Positions 1 through 8,228 of a stretch of DNA of 64,000 nucleotides are shown one piece after another (the stretch's first letter is position 1; each line of letters opens with the position of its first letter). The DNA lies in assembly GCF_004114425.1 (NCBI RefSeq), contig NZ_RDQF01000003.1, positions 124,001 to 188,000 of the forward strand, in the 5' to 3' direction. The notes under the pieces are model-generated. The model worked only from the letters and a program-made list of their open reading frames with translations. It searched no databases and had not been told where the DNA came from. Source of the DNA: Bradyrhizobium vignae (GTDB lineage Bacteria > Pseudomonadota > Alphaproteobacteria > Rhizobiales > Xanthobacteraceae). The position numbers were made by a program, and so were the translations under genes.

Positions 1-681
1 TTGCAGAATCCGCACCGTGATCTCGGTGATGACGCCGAGCAGGCCTTCCGAGCCGGTGATGACGCCCATGAGGTCATAGCCTGGGTTCTCCGCCGACTTG
101 CCGCCGATGCGCAGGATCTCGCCGCTCATCAGCACGATCTCACAACCGAGCACGTTGTTGGTGGTCATGCCGTATTTCAGGCAATGCACCCCGCCGGAAT
201 TCTCGGCGACATTGCCGCCGATCGAGCAGGCGATCTGCGAGGACGGATCGGGCGCGTAGTAGAAGCCGGCATGCGCAACCGCCTGGCTGATCGCGAGGTT
301 GGTGACGCCGGGCTCGGTGACGACGACGCGGTTGTCGAAATCGATCTCGCGGATGCGCTTGAACTTGCCGAGCCCGAGCAGCACGCCGTCTTCGAGCGGC
401 AACGCGCCGCCGGACAAAGAGGTGCCGGAGCCGCGCGGCACCACCTTGATACCCTGCGCGGCACAATATTTCAGGATGAGCGAGACCTGCTCGGTCGTAT
501 CCGGCAGCACCACGACCATCGGCGGCTGCCGGTAGGCGGTCAGCCCGTCGGATTCGTAGGCCCGCATCTCGGCGGCACTGTCGATCACGCCCTCGCCCGG
601 CACGATTGCGCGCAGCGCAGCAATGATCTCCGCGCGGCGCGCCAGCACCGTCTGGTCGCTCGCAGGCATCATGATGGCCAT
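1..681 (-). CDS. glcD: Glycolate oxidase FAD-binding subunit GlcD (3' part missing)
   Basis: The minus-strand reading frame stays open from the start codon to base 1, so only the first 227 residues are seen and the C-terminus lies outside the window. It encodes the N-terminal part of a PCMH-type FAD-linked oxidase. The FAD pyrophosphate loop PRGSGTSLSGG sits near residues 82-92, followed by an SIGGNVAENSGG stretch typical of GlcD. The family oxidises glycolate (or D-lactate) to the 2-oxo acid together with GlcE and GlcF. I chose the ATG at 681 because an AGGA-type ribosome site lies about 7 nt upstream; the ATG at 687 is too close to it. D-lactate dehydrogenase of the same fold is the main alternative. 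Confidence 0.9.
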   Translation of the reverse strand, partial: MAIMMPASDQTVLARRAEIIAALRAIVPGEGVIDSAAEMRAYESDGLTAYRQPPMVVVLPDTTEQVSLILKYCAAQGIKVVPRGSGTSLSGGALPLEDGVLLGLGKFKRIREIDFDNRVVVTEPGVTNLAISQAVAHAGFYYAPDPSSQIACSIGGNVAENSGGVHCLKYGMTTNNVLGCEIVLMSGEILRIGGKSAENPGYDLMGVITGSEGLLGVITEITVRILQ

Positions 682-944
682 TGACATATCCTTCCGGCTC
701 GCGCCGCATGATCCCAATTTGTCGCGGCAAATCAACCACGTCCGCGCTTGTTTGGGTAGGCCATCCGAAAGTCGGAGCGAGGATCTGAAGCGAGTTCGCT
801 CTGGGACAAGCAGGAAACCGTGAAACCTGTCATGGTTTGGCGGCTTGTCCAAGCCGAGCAGGCCTGCCAAAAGCGGCGGGCCGGCGATTGTCGATCAGAC
901 AAGAGACTGACCAGACCCACCAGGGAAGAGACGAAGAGCACCCG

Positions 945-1340
945 ATGACAAAACTGACTTTTGGCGCACTGACGATCCTCACCGTGATTGCCACCGCACC
1001 CGCCGCGATGGCGCAGGATGTCGCGGCCGGCAAGACATCGTTCAACAAGTGCCTGGCCTGCCACGCGATCGGCGAAGGCGCCAAGAACAAGGTCGGCCCC
1101 GAGCTCAACGGCCTCAACGGCCGCAAGTCGGGCACGGCTCCGGACTACAATTATTCGGATGCGAACAAGAATTCCGGCATCACCTGGGACGAGGCCACGT
1201 TCAAGGAATACATCAAGGACCCCAAGGCCAAGATCCCCGGCACCAAGATGGCGTTCGCCGGCATCAAGAACGAGACCGAGATCAACAATCTCTGGGCCTA
1301 TGTGTCGCAGTTCGACAAGGACGGGAAGATCAAGCAGTAA
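945..1340 (+). CDS. cycA: Periplasmic cytochrome c (class I, CycA/c550 type)
   Basis: A 131-residue protein. Residues 1-23 form a Sec signal peptide ending AMA before QDVAAGK. The haem attachment motif CLACH is at residues 36-40, and the distal haem ligand is probably Met102 in GTKMAFAG. Size and motif order match soluble class I cytochromes c of the c2/c550 type, which carry electrons between the bc1 complex and terminal oxidases or reductases in the periplasm. The whole protein resembles CycA of Bradyrhizobium as I remember it, so the symbol is a recognition call rather than a searched one. It stands alone, with a 257-bp spacer to the divergent glcD gene, and starts at the ATG after a GAAGAG-like site. 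Confidence 0.9.
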   Translation: MTKLTFGALTILTVIATAPAAMAQDVAAGKTSFNKCLACHAIGEGAKNKVGPELNGLNGRKSGTAPDYNYSDANKNSGITWDEATFKEYIKDPKAKIPGTKMAFAGIKNETEINNLWAYVSQFDKDGKIKQ

Positions 1341-1381
1341 GCGCGCGAACGGCGGCCGCTGGAGTTTCGCTCGAAAACGCT

Positions 1382-2422
1382 TTAATCGGCGGCCGCCTGC
1401 GCCGGAACGATCTTGCCGATCATCGTCTCGATCTCTGACTTCACGAGATCTGGTACGGCAATCTGCACCATGTGCCCGAGGTCGGGCAGCACGATCAACC
1501 TCGCATTCGGCACCGCCGCGGCGAATGGGCGCGCGTGGATGCTGGTTTTCACCGTCTTGTCGGGCTCGCCGGCGATGATCGTCACCGGCACGGAAATGTC
1601 GCCATAGCGCGCAACTTGCGCGGCGACGGACTGTTTCAGAGTCACCAGATCATAGGCATTGGCGATGAACTCGCGGGGACGCAGCAAGAGCGGCGTCGCG
1701 GAATCCTTGACGAAGCCATCCGGCATGATTTGCGGCAGAAAGACGTTGCGCGCGCCGGATTCAGCGAGGACGTAGCCGAGCGGCAGCGTGATGGTGTAGG
1801 CGAGCAGCGGACCGATCACGGGCGTTGCGATGATCTCGTTGTAGCGCCCGACACCACCGCGCCAGGGATGCGTGACCGGCGCGAGCATCACGAGACCGGC
1901 AACGCGGTGCGGGTGATCGAGCGCGATCCGCGCCCCGAGCGCGCCGCTCCAGGAATGCACCACGAAAACCGCGCGATCGATCCCGAGCTTGTGAAGCGCC
2001 TCATCGATCATCCGCGCCTGGATCTGCGGCGTCGAATCCTGCCGCCGCGCGCGCGTGCTCCAGCCATGGCCGGGGCGGTCGATCAGAATCACGCGATGAT
2101 CCCGGGCGAGGATGTCACCGAGCGGCCGGCGCATCGCTTCGAGGTTGGAGCTTGCGCCGTGCAGCATCACGATCGGAAGACCCGGATCGCGCGGGCCGAT
2201 ATCGACGACATGGAGCGTCGCGCCGTCGACCTCGATCATCCGGCCCTGCGGTGGATGGGCGCGTTGCACGGCGACTATCCCCGCCTGGGTGACCAGCGCC
2301 AGCAGAACCAGCGCCGTCACGACTGACATCACGATCATGGGGAGAATCCGGGTGATCCTGGGCACAGGGCAGTTACGGGTCTGACGGGTGGCAGTTTCGC
2401 CGCCGGCTTGCCGCGCCTCCAC
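1382..2422 (-). CDS. Membrane-anchored alpha/beta-fold hydrolase
   Basis: A 346-residue protein with one hydrophobic segment near residues 28-52, probably an N-terminal anchor, followed by an alpha/beta hydrolase domain. The oxyanion-hole HGASSN lies near residue 88, the nucleophile elbow is VHSWSG with Ser157, an acid residue is likely in GEPDKTV, and the catalytic His in LGHMVQ. The elbow replaces the first Gly of GxSxG by Val, which is tolerated in this superfamily. The substrate cannot be read from sequence; the fold includes esterases, epoxide hydrolases and dehalogenases. The start is uncertain: ATGs near residues 29 and 32 would give an anchor starting directly at the hydrophobic segment. 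It converges with cycA. Confidence 0.8.
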   Translation of the reverse strand: MEARQAGGETATRQTRNCPVPRITRILPMIVMSVVTALVLLALVTQAGIVAVQRAHPPQGRMIEVDGATLHVVDIGPRDPGLPIVMLHGASSNLEAMRRPLGDILARDHRVILIDRPGHGWSTRARRQDSTPQIQARMIDEALHKLGIDRAVFVVHSWSGALGARIALDHPHRVAGLVMLAPVTHPWRGGVGRYNEIIATPVIGPLLAYTITLPLGYVLAESGARNVFLPQIMPDGFVKDSATPLLLRPREFIANAYDLVTLKQSVAAQVARYGDISVPVTIIAGEPDKTVKTSIHARPFAAAVPNARLIVLPDLGHMVQIAVPDLVKSEIETMIGKIVPAQAAAD

Positions 2423-2665
2423 CGAAACTGCCGGGCTGTGGATATGTGTACAATTGCCGAACCAAAAAACTCAATAAAATCAACAACGATCCGAGAGCGT
2501 ACGCAAGCCCCGGAACAGCTTCATGCAGGCGTCATCGCTGCTTCCATATAATCGCCATGGTCGGTTCGGCCATCTAGGCGCGGGTGGGCGCCGATCCTCC
2601 TCGCAACTTCGGGCGATGCGGGAAAGACCGGCAGGATTTGTCCTGATTTGAACCGGAGAATTCCA

Positions 2666-2848
2666 ATGAACTTCAGATCAAACGACACTGCGATCGACGA
2701 AATCGTCGCGAGCTGCAACGGCGATCTGCGCGGTGCCGTGCGGGCGCTGCTCCTGATCAACGAGCACCTCGAGACCGAGCTTGCAAAGGCTTACGCCGCA
2801 GCCGCCGACCGCAGCCTCGTCGAGCGCGGCAGCAACGTCCTGCATTGA
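2666..2848 (+). CDS. Small conserved hypothetical protein
   Basis: A 60-residue acidic, helix-rich protein with the stretch TAIDEIVASCNGD followed by RGAVRALLLINEHLE. The start at 2666 follows a GGAG ribosome site 9 nt upstream; an upstream TTG at 2648 in the same frame has no such site. I believe similar small proteins occur widely in Bradyrhizobium, but no function is known to me. No signal peptide or membrane segment is present. Neighbours give no clear functional hint. Confidence 0.6.
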   Translation: MNFRSNDTAIDEIVASCNGDLRGAVRALLLINEHLETELAKAYAAAADRSLVERGSNVLH

Positions 2849-2855
2849 GCGCAGG

Positions 2856-3116
2856 TTAGTCCGTCCCGTCCTCTTCCTTTTCTTCGTCGGGCGTGACTGC
2901 GGGGCAAGCGCGGATCGTCGAACGGGCAAGCTTGGCATCGGTCTTGGACTTGTAGGGACCGTCGCCGAACCAGATGTCGCCGATGATGACCGGATTGCTG
3001 GTCACGATGGTGCATTTGCCGGTGGCGCGGTTGCCGACCACCCAGAACAGTTCGTCGGCGAAGCTCACCGTCCCCGACGCGAGCAGCAATACAGCTGCGA
3101 CCACCAAACCCTTCAT
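2856..3116 (-). CDS. Small secreted hypothetical protein
   Basis: An 86-residue protein starting MKGLVVAAVLLLASG, with a signal peptide probably cleaved after SFA near residue 20. The mature part contains ELFWVVGNRATGKCTIVTSN and two cysteines (in GKCTIV and IRACPA), which could form a disulphide, and ends in an acidic tail. I chose the ATG at 3116 because upstream residues do not look coded. The pattern FWVVxNxxTxKCxIV is one I associate with small exported proteins of rhizobia, but I cannot name a role. It ends 8 bp from the convergent small gene at 2666-2848. Confidence 0.6.
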   Translation of the reverse strand: MKGLVVAAVLLLASGTVSFADELFWVVGNRATGKCTIVTSNPVIIGDIWFGDGPYKSKTDAKLARSTIRACPAVTPDEEKEEDGTD

Positions 3117-3240
3117 GGCTTTCGCTCCTGCCATGCAGGTAGGCCTGTAACGGGCCTCGCAATAGTCCTCGCGGTGCAACGCCTGCGATCGTGGTTAATC
3201 CACGCCGGCGGCGATCGCTCAAGAAATGATCGAGTTATAG

Positions 3241-3873
3241 CTAGATGTCGCGGCCTTCGACCTTCTCGGTCAGCGCCTTGACCTGATCTGGAATCTTCTC
3301 GAGGTGCGGATTGACGGCGAGCGCCTTGCGGTAGGCATCGAGCGCGCGCTTATCGTCGCCGACCTCCTGCATGATCATGCCGAGGCCGGCGAGCGCGCCG
3401 AAATGGCGCGGCTCCCGGATCAGCACTTGCTGGATGTCCGCGAGGGAGCGGCCATAATCGTTCTGCATGTAATAGAGCGTCGCACGGCGGTTCCAGGCCT
3501 CGATGTAATCAGGCCTGAGCTTGATGACCGAATCCAGGAGCTTGATCGCGACGTCGATCTTCTTCGCGTCGACTGCGGTCTTGGCGCGGGACATCAGGAG
3601 CGCTGCCGTGTCGCTCGGGGTCTGGAGCCAGATCGCCCAGATCCGCGCCTCGACATGCTTGGCGCTGGCCTCATCGGGGGCCGCCTTCAGCGCGCCGAAC
3701 AGGAAATCGAGATTCTTGCTGCGATCGACCTTGGGCAGCTTTGCAGGCGCTTCAGGCAGCTTCTTCTGCTTGGCCGGCGGCTCAACCTGCTGCGCCGAGG
3801 CCGGAGCGAGGCCGGCAGTTCCCAGCACAAGGGCCAGACACAGGGAGCACGCGAAAGGGAATCTGACTGCCAT
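3241..3873 (-). CDS. Exported TPR-repeat protein
   Basis: A 210-residue protein with a signal peptide (residues 1-27, ending PASAQQ) and a lysine/proline-rich linker. About residues 105-195 form tandem tetratricopeptide repeats, with helices such as AIKLLDSVIKLRPDYIEAW and RALDAYRKALAVNP. TPR arrays serve as protein-binding scaffolds, here in the periplasm. The partner is unknown. It stands between a small secreted protein gene and rpmJ on the same strand, without evidence that they form an operon. Confidence 0.75.
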   Translation of the reverse strand: MAVRFPFACSLCLALVLGTAGLAPASAQQVEPPAKQKKLPEAPAKLPKVDRSKNLDFLFGALKAAPDEASAKHVEARIWAIWLQTPSDTAALLMSRAKTAVDAKKIDVAIKLLDSVIKLRPDYIEAWNRRATLYYMQNDYGRSLADIQQVLIREPRHFGALAGLGMIMQEVGDDKRALDAYRKALAVNPHLEKIPDQVKALTEKVEGRDI

Positions 3874-3977
3874 GGCGAAAGTCTAAACGCTCAAAGCCGC
3901 CCTTGCAAAGCAAAGGCGGCGTCAAACTCGTGTGAGGCCGTGGTCTTGCGGGCACGCGAGCGCCCGGCAGGGCGATA

Positions 3978-4103
3978 TCAGCCCTGGCGCGCCTTGAAGC
4001 GGCGCTGCACCTTGTTGATCACATAGACCCGGCCCTTGCGGCGGACCAGGCGGTTGGCGCGATGGCGACCGCGCAGCGATTTCAGCGAGTTACGGACCTT
4101 CAT
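3978..4103 (-). CDS. rpmJ: 50S ribosomal protein bL36 (zinc-independent form)
   Basis: A 41-residue, strongly basic protein starting [18 protein letters not shown] and ending RRFKARQG, the hallmark ends of bL36. It binds 23S rRNA in the large ribosomal subunit. The zinc ligands of the classical form (Cys-x2-Cys ... Cys ... His) are absent, so this is the cysteine-free type usual in alphaproteobacteria. It stands alone rather than in the large ribosomal operon, as usual for this form. The start is the only plausible one; the open frame upstream lacks coding character. Confidence 0.95.
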   Translation of the reverse strand: MKVRNSLKSLRGRHRANRLVRRKGRVYVINKVQRRFKARQG

Positions 4104-4280
4104 GGCAGAATCCTGAACGTTCGAAAGGCCGTGTTCGGCACTACCGTTTCGGCACGCGCGAATGTGGCAAAATGAGATCTTTCCCGCCGGCGGACCGACC
4201 GCCCGGGACGGGGCGGTTCTTAAGGCATGGCAGGCGGTGATGTCAATGTTAACCGCCCGGTTCCGGCCCAGCAAAATGGT

Positions 4281-4305
4281 GAAAACAACCCCATGCACAG
4301 TAGAA
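4281..4305. repeat. 25-bp dispersed sequence, copy 1
   Basis: The 25 bases beginning GAAAACAACCCCATGCACAG and ending TAGAA recur exactly at 59122-59146. Both copies lie in intergenic DNA on the same strand. Flanks differ, except that both have an A-rich stretch just upstream and a CCGG a few bases downstream. The nature of the element is unknown. Confidence 0.75.
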
Positions 4306-4360
4306 GCGGCCGGATCGGTCCAATTTTATCGCCATGATCTCAAGGGGCTTCGACGACACC

Positions 4361-4397
4361 TTGCCAAATTCGTTATATCATATAATCAATTTGGCAA
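4361..4397. promoter_or_regulatory. 37-bp near-perfect palindrome, probable operator
   Basis: Arms TTGCCAAATT (4361-4370) and AATTTGGCAA (4388-4397) are exact inverted repeats. They enclose a second perfect palindrome TTATATCATATAA (4373-4385). Everything is centred on base 4379, and only the two dinucleotides between arm and core break the symmetry. It ends 18 bp before the amidohydrolase start and just ahead of its GGGAGGA ribosome site. No T-run follows, so a dimeric repressor site is more likely than a terminator. Which regulator binds it is not visible here. Confidence 0.65.
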
Positions 4398-4415
4398 CCC
4401 GTCGGGAGGAAACCA

Positions 4416-5300
4416 ATGCCGAAGCTGAAGCTGCCCAATATCGACGATGTCGTCGCCATCGACATCCACACCCATGCCGAGGAGCCCTGCGGCTGCCATC
4501 CCGACGACGGCTATGACGATTTCCAGGCGCAGATGGCGGAATACTTCAAGTCGCCGAACAAGCATCCGCCGACCGTGCCCGAGACCGCGGCCTATTACCG
4601 CTCCAAGAACATCGCGGCCGTGATCTTCCCTGTCGATGCCGAGCGCGAGACCGGCTTCCGCCGCTACAACAATTACGAGATGCTGGAGGTCGCCTCCGAA
4701 CATCTCGACGTCCTCATCCCCTTCGTCTCGATCGATCCGCACAAGGGCAAGCTCGGGGCGCGCGAGGCGCGCAAGCTGATCGAGGAATACGGCGTCCGCG
4801 GCTTCAAATTCCACCCGACCATGCAGGGCTTCTACGCCAACGACCGCATGGCCTATCCGCTCTATGAAGAGATCAACAATGGCGGTGCGATCGCGCTGTT
4901 CCACACCGGCCAGACCGGCGTCGGCTCGGGCATGCCGGGCGGCATGGGCATGCGGCTGAAATATTCCAACCCGATGTACATGGACGACGTCGCGGCCGAT
5001 TTCCCCGACCTCAAGATCATCCTCGCCCACCCGTCCTTCCCCTGGCAGGAAGAGGCGCTGTCGGTCGCGACTCACAAGCCGAACGTCTACATCGACCTCT
5101 CGGGCTGGTCGCCAAAGTATTTCCCGCCGATCCTGGTGCGCTACATCAACTCGATCCTGCAGGACAAGATGCTGTTCGGCTCGGACTGGCCGGTGATCAC
5201 GCCGGACCGCTGGCTGTCGGATTTTGCCAAGATCGACATCCGCGACGAAATCCGGCCGAAGGTGTTGAAGGCGAACGCGCGCAAGCTGCTGGGGATCTAG
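4416..5300 (+). CDS. Amidohydrolase family 2 (metal-dependent TIM-barrel hydrolase/decarboxylase)
   Basis: A 294-residue protein of the ACMSD/amidohydrolase-2 family. Metal and catalytic residues are visible: His18 and His20 in DIHTH, His163 in LFHTG, His205 in LAHPS and Asp257 in FGSDWP. Members are zinc-dependent decarboxylases or hydratases acting on aromatic-ring or ring-cleavage carboxylic acids, such as resorcylate decarboxylase and oxalomesaconate hydratase. A strong GGGAGGA site fixes the start. The gene appears monocistronic and sits directly behind the 37-bp palindrome, which suggests substrate-responsive repression. The actual substrate cannot be told. Confidence 0.85.
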   Translation: MPKLKLPNIDDVVAIDIHTHAEEPCGCHPDDGYDDFQAQMAEYFKSPNKHPPTVPETAAYYRSKNIAAVIFPVDAERETGFRRYNNYEMLEVASEHLDVLIPFVSIDPHKGKLGAREARKLIEEYGVRGFKFHPTMQGFYANDRMAYPLYEEINNGGAIALFHTGQTGVGSGMPGGMGMRLKYSNPMYMDDVAADFPDLKIILAHPSFPWQEEALSVATHKPNVYIDLSGWSPKYFPPILVRYINSILQDKMLFGSDWPVITPDRWLSDFAKIDIRDEIRPKVLKANARKLLGI

Positions 5301-5364
5301 GCGCGTCCCCATCATCGCCGCGCATCGAGGGCTTCGGATGACCGAAGCCCTCGCGCTCAAAGTC

Positions 5365-6099
5365 TCAGACTTGCGCCAGGCCTCCATCGACGAAGATCTC
5401 GCCGCCGGTCATGTAGCTGCTATCCGAGGACGCCAGGAACGCGGCCACGGCCCCTGTCTCAGAGGGATCGCCCACACGCCCGATCGGCGTGGAGCTGCCA
5501 AGCGCATCGAACGCTTCCTCGCCCACAACCTCCAACGCCAGCTCCGTTTTAGTTGGCCCCGGTGACAGCACGTTGACGCGGATGCCCGTGCCGCGCAGGT
5601 CGAGCGCCCAGCTGCGCGCCAGATTGCGGATCGCCGCCTTGGTCGCGCTATAGATGCTGAACTGCGGCGTCCCCATCACGCCCGTGCTCGATCCGGTCAG
5701 GATGATCGACGATCCCTTGCGCATCAGCGGCAGGGCTTTCTGCACGGCGAACACCAACCCCCTCACATTGACGTCGAAGATCTGATCGTAATGCTCGGGC
5801 GTGATCTGGCCGAGCGGTGCAAAGGCTCCGGTCCCGGCATTGGCGAAGAGAACGTCGACGCTGCCTCGTTCGTCCCTGACGGCGGCATACAGCCGATCGA
5901 GGTCGGACAGATCCGTCACCGAGCCCCTGACTGCGCGCGCCGAGGGTCCTAGCTGCGCAACGGCGGCATCGAGCGGCTCCTGCCGCCGCCCGAAGAGGTA
6001 GACGAACGCGCCTTCGTCGACGAACCGCTTGGCGGCTCCGAGTCCGATGCCGCTTCCGCCGCCGGTCACCACCGCCGTCTTGCCTTGTAGTCTGCTCAT
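5365..6099 (-). CDS. SDR family oxidoreductase (divergent from HxlR regulator)
   Basis: A 244-residue classical short-chain dehydrogenase. It has the nucleotide-binding GGGSGIG near residue 13, NAG near residue 87, a catalytic Ser in TGSSTG and the YSATK motif for Tyr and Lys, and ends in a DGG segment. It reduces a carbonyl or oxidises an alcohol with NAD(P)H; the substrate is unknown. The ATG at 6099 is preceded by GGAG, while the in-frame ATG at 6114 has no site. It is divergently arranged with an HxlR-type regulator, a common arrangement for quinone- or aldehyde-induced oxidoreductases. Confidence 0.88.
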   Translation of the reverse strand: MSRLQGKTAVVTGGGSGIGLGAAKRFVDEGAFVYLFGRRQEPLDAAVAQLGPSARAVRGSVTDLSDLDRLYAAVRDERGSVDVLFANAGTGAFAPLGQITPEHYDQIFDVNVRGLVFAVQKALPLMRKGSSIILTGSSTGVMGTPQFSIYSATKAAIRNLARSWALDLRGTGIRVNVLSPGPTKTELALEVVGEEAFDALGSSTPIGRVGDPSETGAVAAFLASSDSSYMTGGEIFVDGGLAQV

Positions 6100-6159
6100 G
6101 ATGTGCTCCTTCATTGAGGTTGCACTGAGCTGGCGGCGTACCCACCTAACGACAAGTAT

Positions 6160-6177
6160 GCACCTTTTGGTAAGTGC
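6160..6177. promoter_or_regulatory. Possible HxlR operator
   Basis: In the 84-bp space between the divergent SDR and HxlR genes, GCAC and GTGC form an inverted pair around CTTTTGGTAA. The site would cover the promoters of both genes, as expected for autoregulation by an HxlR dimer. The match is short, so this is a suggestion only. Confidence 0.3.
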
Positions 6178-6183
6178 CCAAAA

Positions 6184-6618
6184 ATGTCAGACCCGACCTC
6201 TCTGCCTGCGCGGCCTCCACTTCCTGTCCAGAACTGCACGCCAAATCTGCCCGGCTTCACGTGCGGCTTAGACGCGACCTTGCGGGTCGTCTCTGGCAAG
6301 TGGAAGCCGCTGATCCTGTACTTCCTCGCCCAGGGCGGGCCGACCCGCTACGGCGAGCTTCGACGATCCGTGCGCGATGTCAGCGACAAGATGCTGATCC
6401 AGCAGCTCAAGGAGCTGGAGGCCGATGGACTGGTGAAGCGGACGGACTACAAGGAGGTGCCGCCGCGGGTGGACTATAGCCTCACCACGTTAGGCCTCAG
6501 CCTGGCCGAGGCGCTGGTGCCGCTCTGCACGTGGGGCACGGAGCACATGGCGGAGGTCAGCCGGGTGTTCGCCGAGCGGGAGGGCTGGACGCGGCGAGGA
6601 CATCAGCCGACCGGCTAG
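6184..6618 (+). CDS. HxlR family winged-helix transcriptional regulator
   Basis: A 144-residue protein with the HxlR signature: a cysteine-containing N-terminus, then VVSGKWKPLILYFL, GELRRSV, and a recognition helix region around DKMLIQQLKELEADGL followed by the wing. HxlR proteins are dimeric DNA-binding regulators that often sense quinones, aldehydes or thiol stress through a conserved cysteine. Cys17 (NCTP) and Cys26 (FTCGL) are candidates here. It is transcribed divergently from an SDR gene 84 bp away, the probable target. Confidence 0.88.
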   Translation: MSDPTSLPARPPLPVQNCTPNLPGFTCGLDATLRVVSGKWKPLILYFLAQGGPTRYGELRRSVRDVSDKMLIQQLKELEADGLVKRTDYKEVPPRVDYSLTTLGLSLAEALVPLCTWGTEHMAEVSRVFAEREGWTRRGHQPTG

Positions 6619-6986
6619 CTTGCGATGCTGTTCGTCCAGGTCTGCCCGTAGTGATGTTCTCTGTCTCGTATTTTGTTGGGATACCCGCGGCTCCTAGTAG
6701 GGCAAATCGCTTCTCCGATACTTTGGTTTTACGGCCGCACACGTGGCGCATATGTCGTCGTTCTTGCTTTGTGCAACCGCAGCGTATCTGGTCCTCACTA
6801 GATTTTAGTGCGCCTCTCCCGAATTGAACGCCTCACGTGTTCACGCTTCGGCAGCGTCCGCTCGTCGTCGCAAGCCGCCGGTCGCGCTTGCAGTGGCAGA
6901 CTTCCGCTTTGCTCTGGTAAGCTGACGATGATGCTTACTCCCCAAGCGGAGTTGTTGCGAACCTCAACGGCCCGGAAGGACAGCCA
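6619..6986. other. Non-coding stretch without recognised features
   Basis: This 368-bp stretch lies between the HxlR gene and the haloacid dehalogenase gene. Its first half (about 6640-6780) is less GC-rich than the neighbours. No reading frame has coding character, and I see no clear palindrome or RNA gene. It may contain decayed sequence plus the dehalogenase promoter. Confidence 0.4.
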
Positions 6987-7718
6987 ATGAGCATCAACGC
7001 CGTCGTCTTCGACGCCTACGGAACGCTCTACGACATCCAGTCGGTCGCTGACGTCACCGAGGATGCGTTTCCCGGCTACGGCGAGATCATCACGCAGGTC
7101 TGGCGCATCAAGCAGCTCGAATACACCTGGCTGCGCTCGCTGATGCAGCGCTACCAGGACTTTGCCGTCGTCACCCGCGATTCCCTCGCCTATACGCTGC
7201 GCGTGCTCGGGCTGGCCTACGAGAACGAGACGTTCGAGCGCGTGATCGAGAAGTATCTGCATCTCGATCTCTATCCTGACGCGGCGGAAACGCTTGCGGC
7301 CCTGAAACCGCGCAAGCTCGCCATCCTCTCCAACGGCGACCCGGACATGCTCGATGCGCTCGTGCGCAATTCCGGGCTCGATGCCTTGCTCGATGCCACC
7401 ATCAGCATCGACGCGAAGAAGGTCTTCAAGCCGAGCCCGCAGGCCTATGAGCTGATCGGCGAGGTGCTCGGCACCGCGCCTGATGAGGTTCTGTTCGTCT
7501 CCTCCAATCCCTGGGACGCCGCCGGGGCGAAATCGTTCGGATTGAAGGTTGCCTGGATCGAGCGGGTGACGCCGGAAGCGATGGCGCTGGCTTGCGTCGA
7601 GAACGAACTCGTGGCACCGCTCACCCTGTTTAGAGCGATCCGCACCCAGATGGACGAGCTCGGCTTCGCGCCGGATCATCGTATCCGCGCACTCTCCGAG
7701 CTGCCGAAAATCGCTTAA
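6987..7718 (+). CDS. (S)-2-haloacid dehalogenase, type II (HAD superfamily)
   Basis: A 243-residue protein with the HAD core. The nucleophile is Asp9 in VFDAYGTLYD. Motif II is LSNGD, the motif III lysine is in KVFKPSP, and the C-terminal acidic motif is SSNPWD, which is diagnostic for L-2-haloacid dehalogenases as opposed to phosphatases. Such enzymes hydrolyse L-2-haloalkanoic acids to D-2-hydroxy acids in the cytoplasm. The start follows GGAAGGACAGCC. It may be cotranscribed with the YbaK-like gene 42 bp downstream. Confidence 0.88.
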   Translation: MSINAVVFDAYGTLYDIQSVADVTEDAFPGYGEIITQVWRIKQLEYTWLRSLMQRYQDFAVVTRDSLAYTLRVLGLAYENETFERVIEKYLHLDLYPDAAETLAALKPRKLAILSNGDPDMLDALVRNSGLDALLDATISIDAKKVFKPSPQAYELIGEVLGTAPDEVLFVSSNPWDAAGAKSFGLKVAWIERVTPEAMALACVENELVAPLTLFRAIRTQMDELGFAPDHRIRALSELPKIA

Positions 7719-7760
7719 CGGGTCGCCGACCGCCTGTGAGATTGCAATGAGCCACCCGGA

Positions 7761-8228
7761 ATGAGCCTGGAATCCGTTCGCGCCTTCTTCGCCGAGAAAG
7801 CCCCCGACATCTCCGTCATCGAATCCCCGATCAGCTCCGCGACCGTGGCGCTGGCGGCCGAAGCCTATGGCGTCGAGCCGGGACGGATCGCCAAGACGCT
7901 GTCGTTGCGGATCGGCGAGCGCGTGATCCTGATCGTCGCCGCCGGCACCTCACGCATGGACAACAAGAAGGTGAAGGCGCAGTTCGGCGGCAAGCCGAAG
8001 ATGCTGGGCCTGGAGGAAGTCGCCGACATCACCGGGCACGAGGTTGGCGGCGTCTGCCCGTTCGGGCTGAAGTCACCGCTGCCGGTCTATTGCGACGTGT
8101 CACTGAAGGCATTCGACATCGTCGTGCCAGCCGCGGGCTCGACCCACAGCGCGGTGCGCATTGCTCCCGAGCGGATGGCCGAGCTGACCGGGGCTGAATG
8201 GATCGACGTCTGTGAGCATCGAAGCTGA
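7761..8228 (+). CDS. YbaK/ProX-like aminoacyl-tRNA deacylase domain protein
   Basis: A 155-residue stand-alone YbaK/EbsC domain. Recognisable parts are AKTLSLRIG, the conserved lysine region DNKKVKAQFG, and the GGVCPFGLKSPLPVY loop, which places it in the ProX/YbaK family that hydrolyses mischarged aminoacyl-tRNA such as Ala- or Cys-tRNAPro. The length is normal. It starts 42 bp after the haloacid dehalogenase on the same strand. The specific tRNA substrate cannot be told. Confidence 0.85.
   Translation: MSLESVRAFFAEKAPDISVIESPISSATVALAAEAYGVEPGRIAKTLSLRIGERVILIVAAGTSRMDNKKVKAQFGGKPKMLGLEEVADITGHEVGGVCPFGLKSPLPVYCDVSLKAFDIVVPAAGSTHSAVRIAPERMAELTGAEWIDVCEHRS

Larger units (their letters stand above)
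4104..4415. other. Intergenic region between rpmJ and the amidohydrolase gene
   Basis: This 312-bp stretch between divergent genes should hold the promoters of both rpmJ and the amidohydrolase. It contains a 25-bp sequence that recurs at 59122-59146, a GC-rich patch near 4190-4215, and the 37-bp palindrome at 4361-4397 just before the amidohydrolase gene. I see no convincing extra gene in it. Confidence 0.6.

Noticed and set aside
1472..2326. Long plus-strand open frame opposite the alpha/beta hydrolase
   Set aside because: It is the antisense shadow of a high-GC gene: rich in Arg, Asp and His, with no family motif, while the minus strand codes a clear hydrolase.
4361..4397. Terminator of an upstream transcript
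   Set aside because: The arms are AT-rich, no T-run follows, and the gene upstream points away, so an operator fits better.
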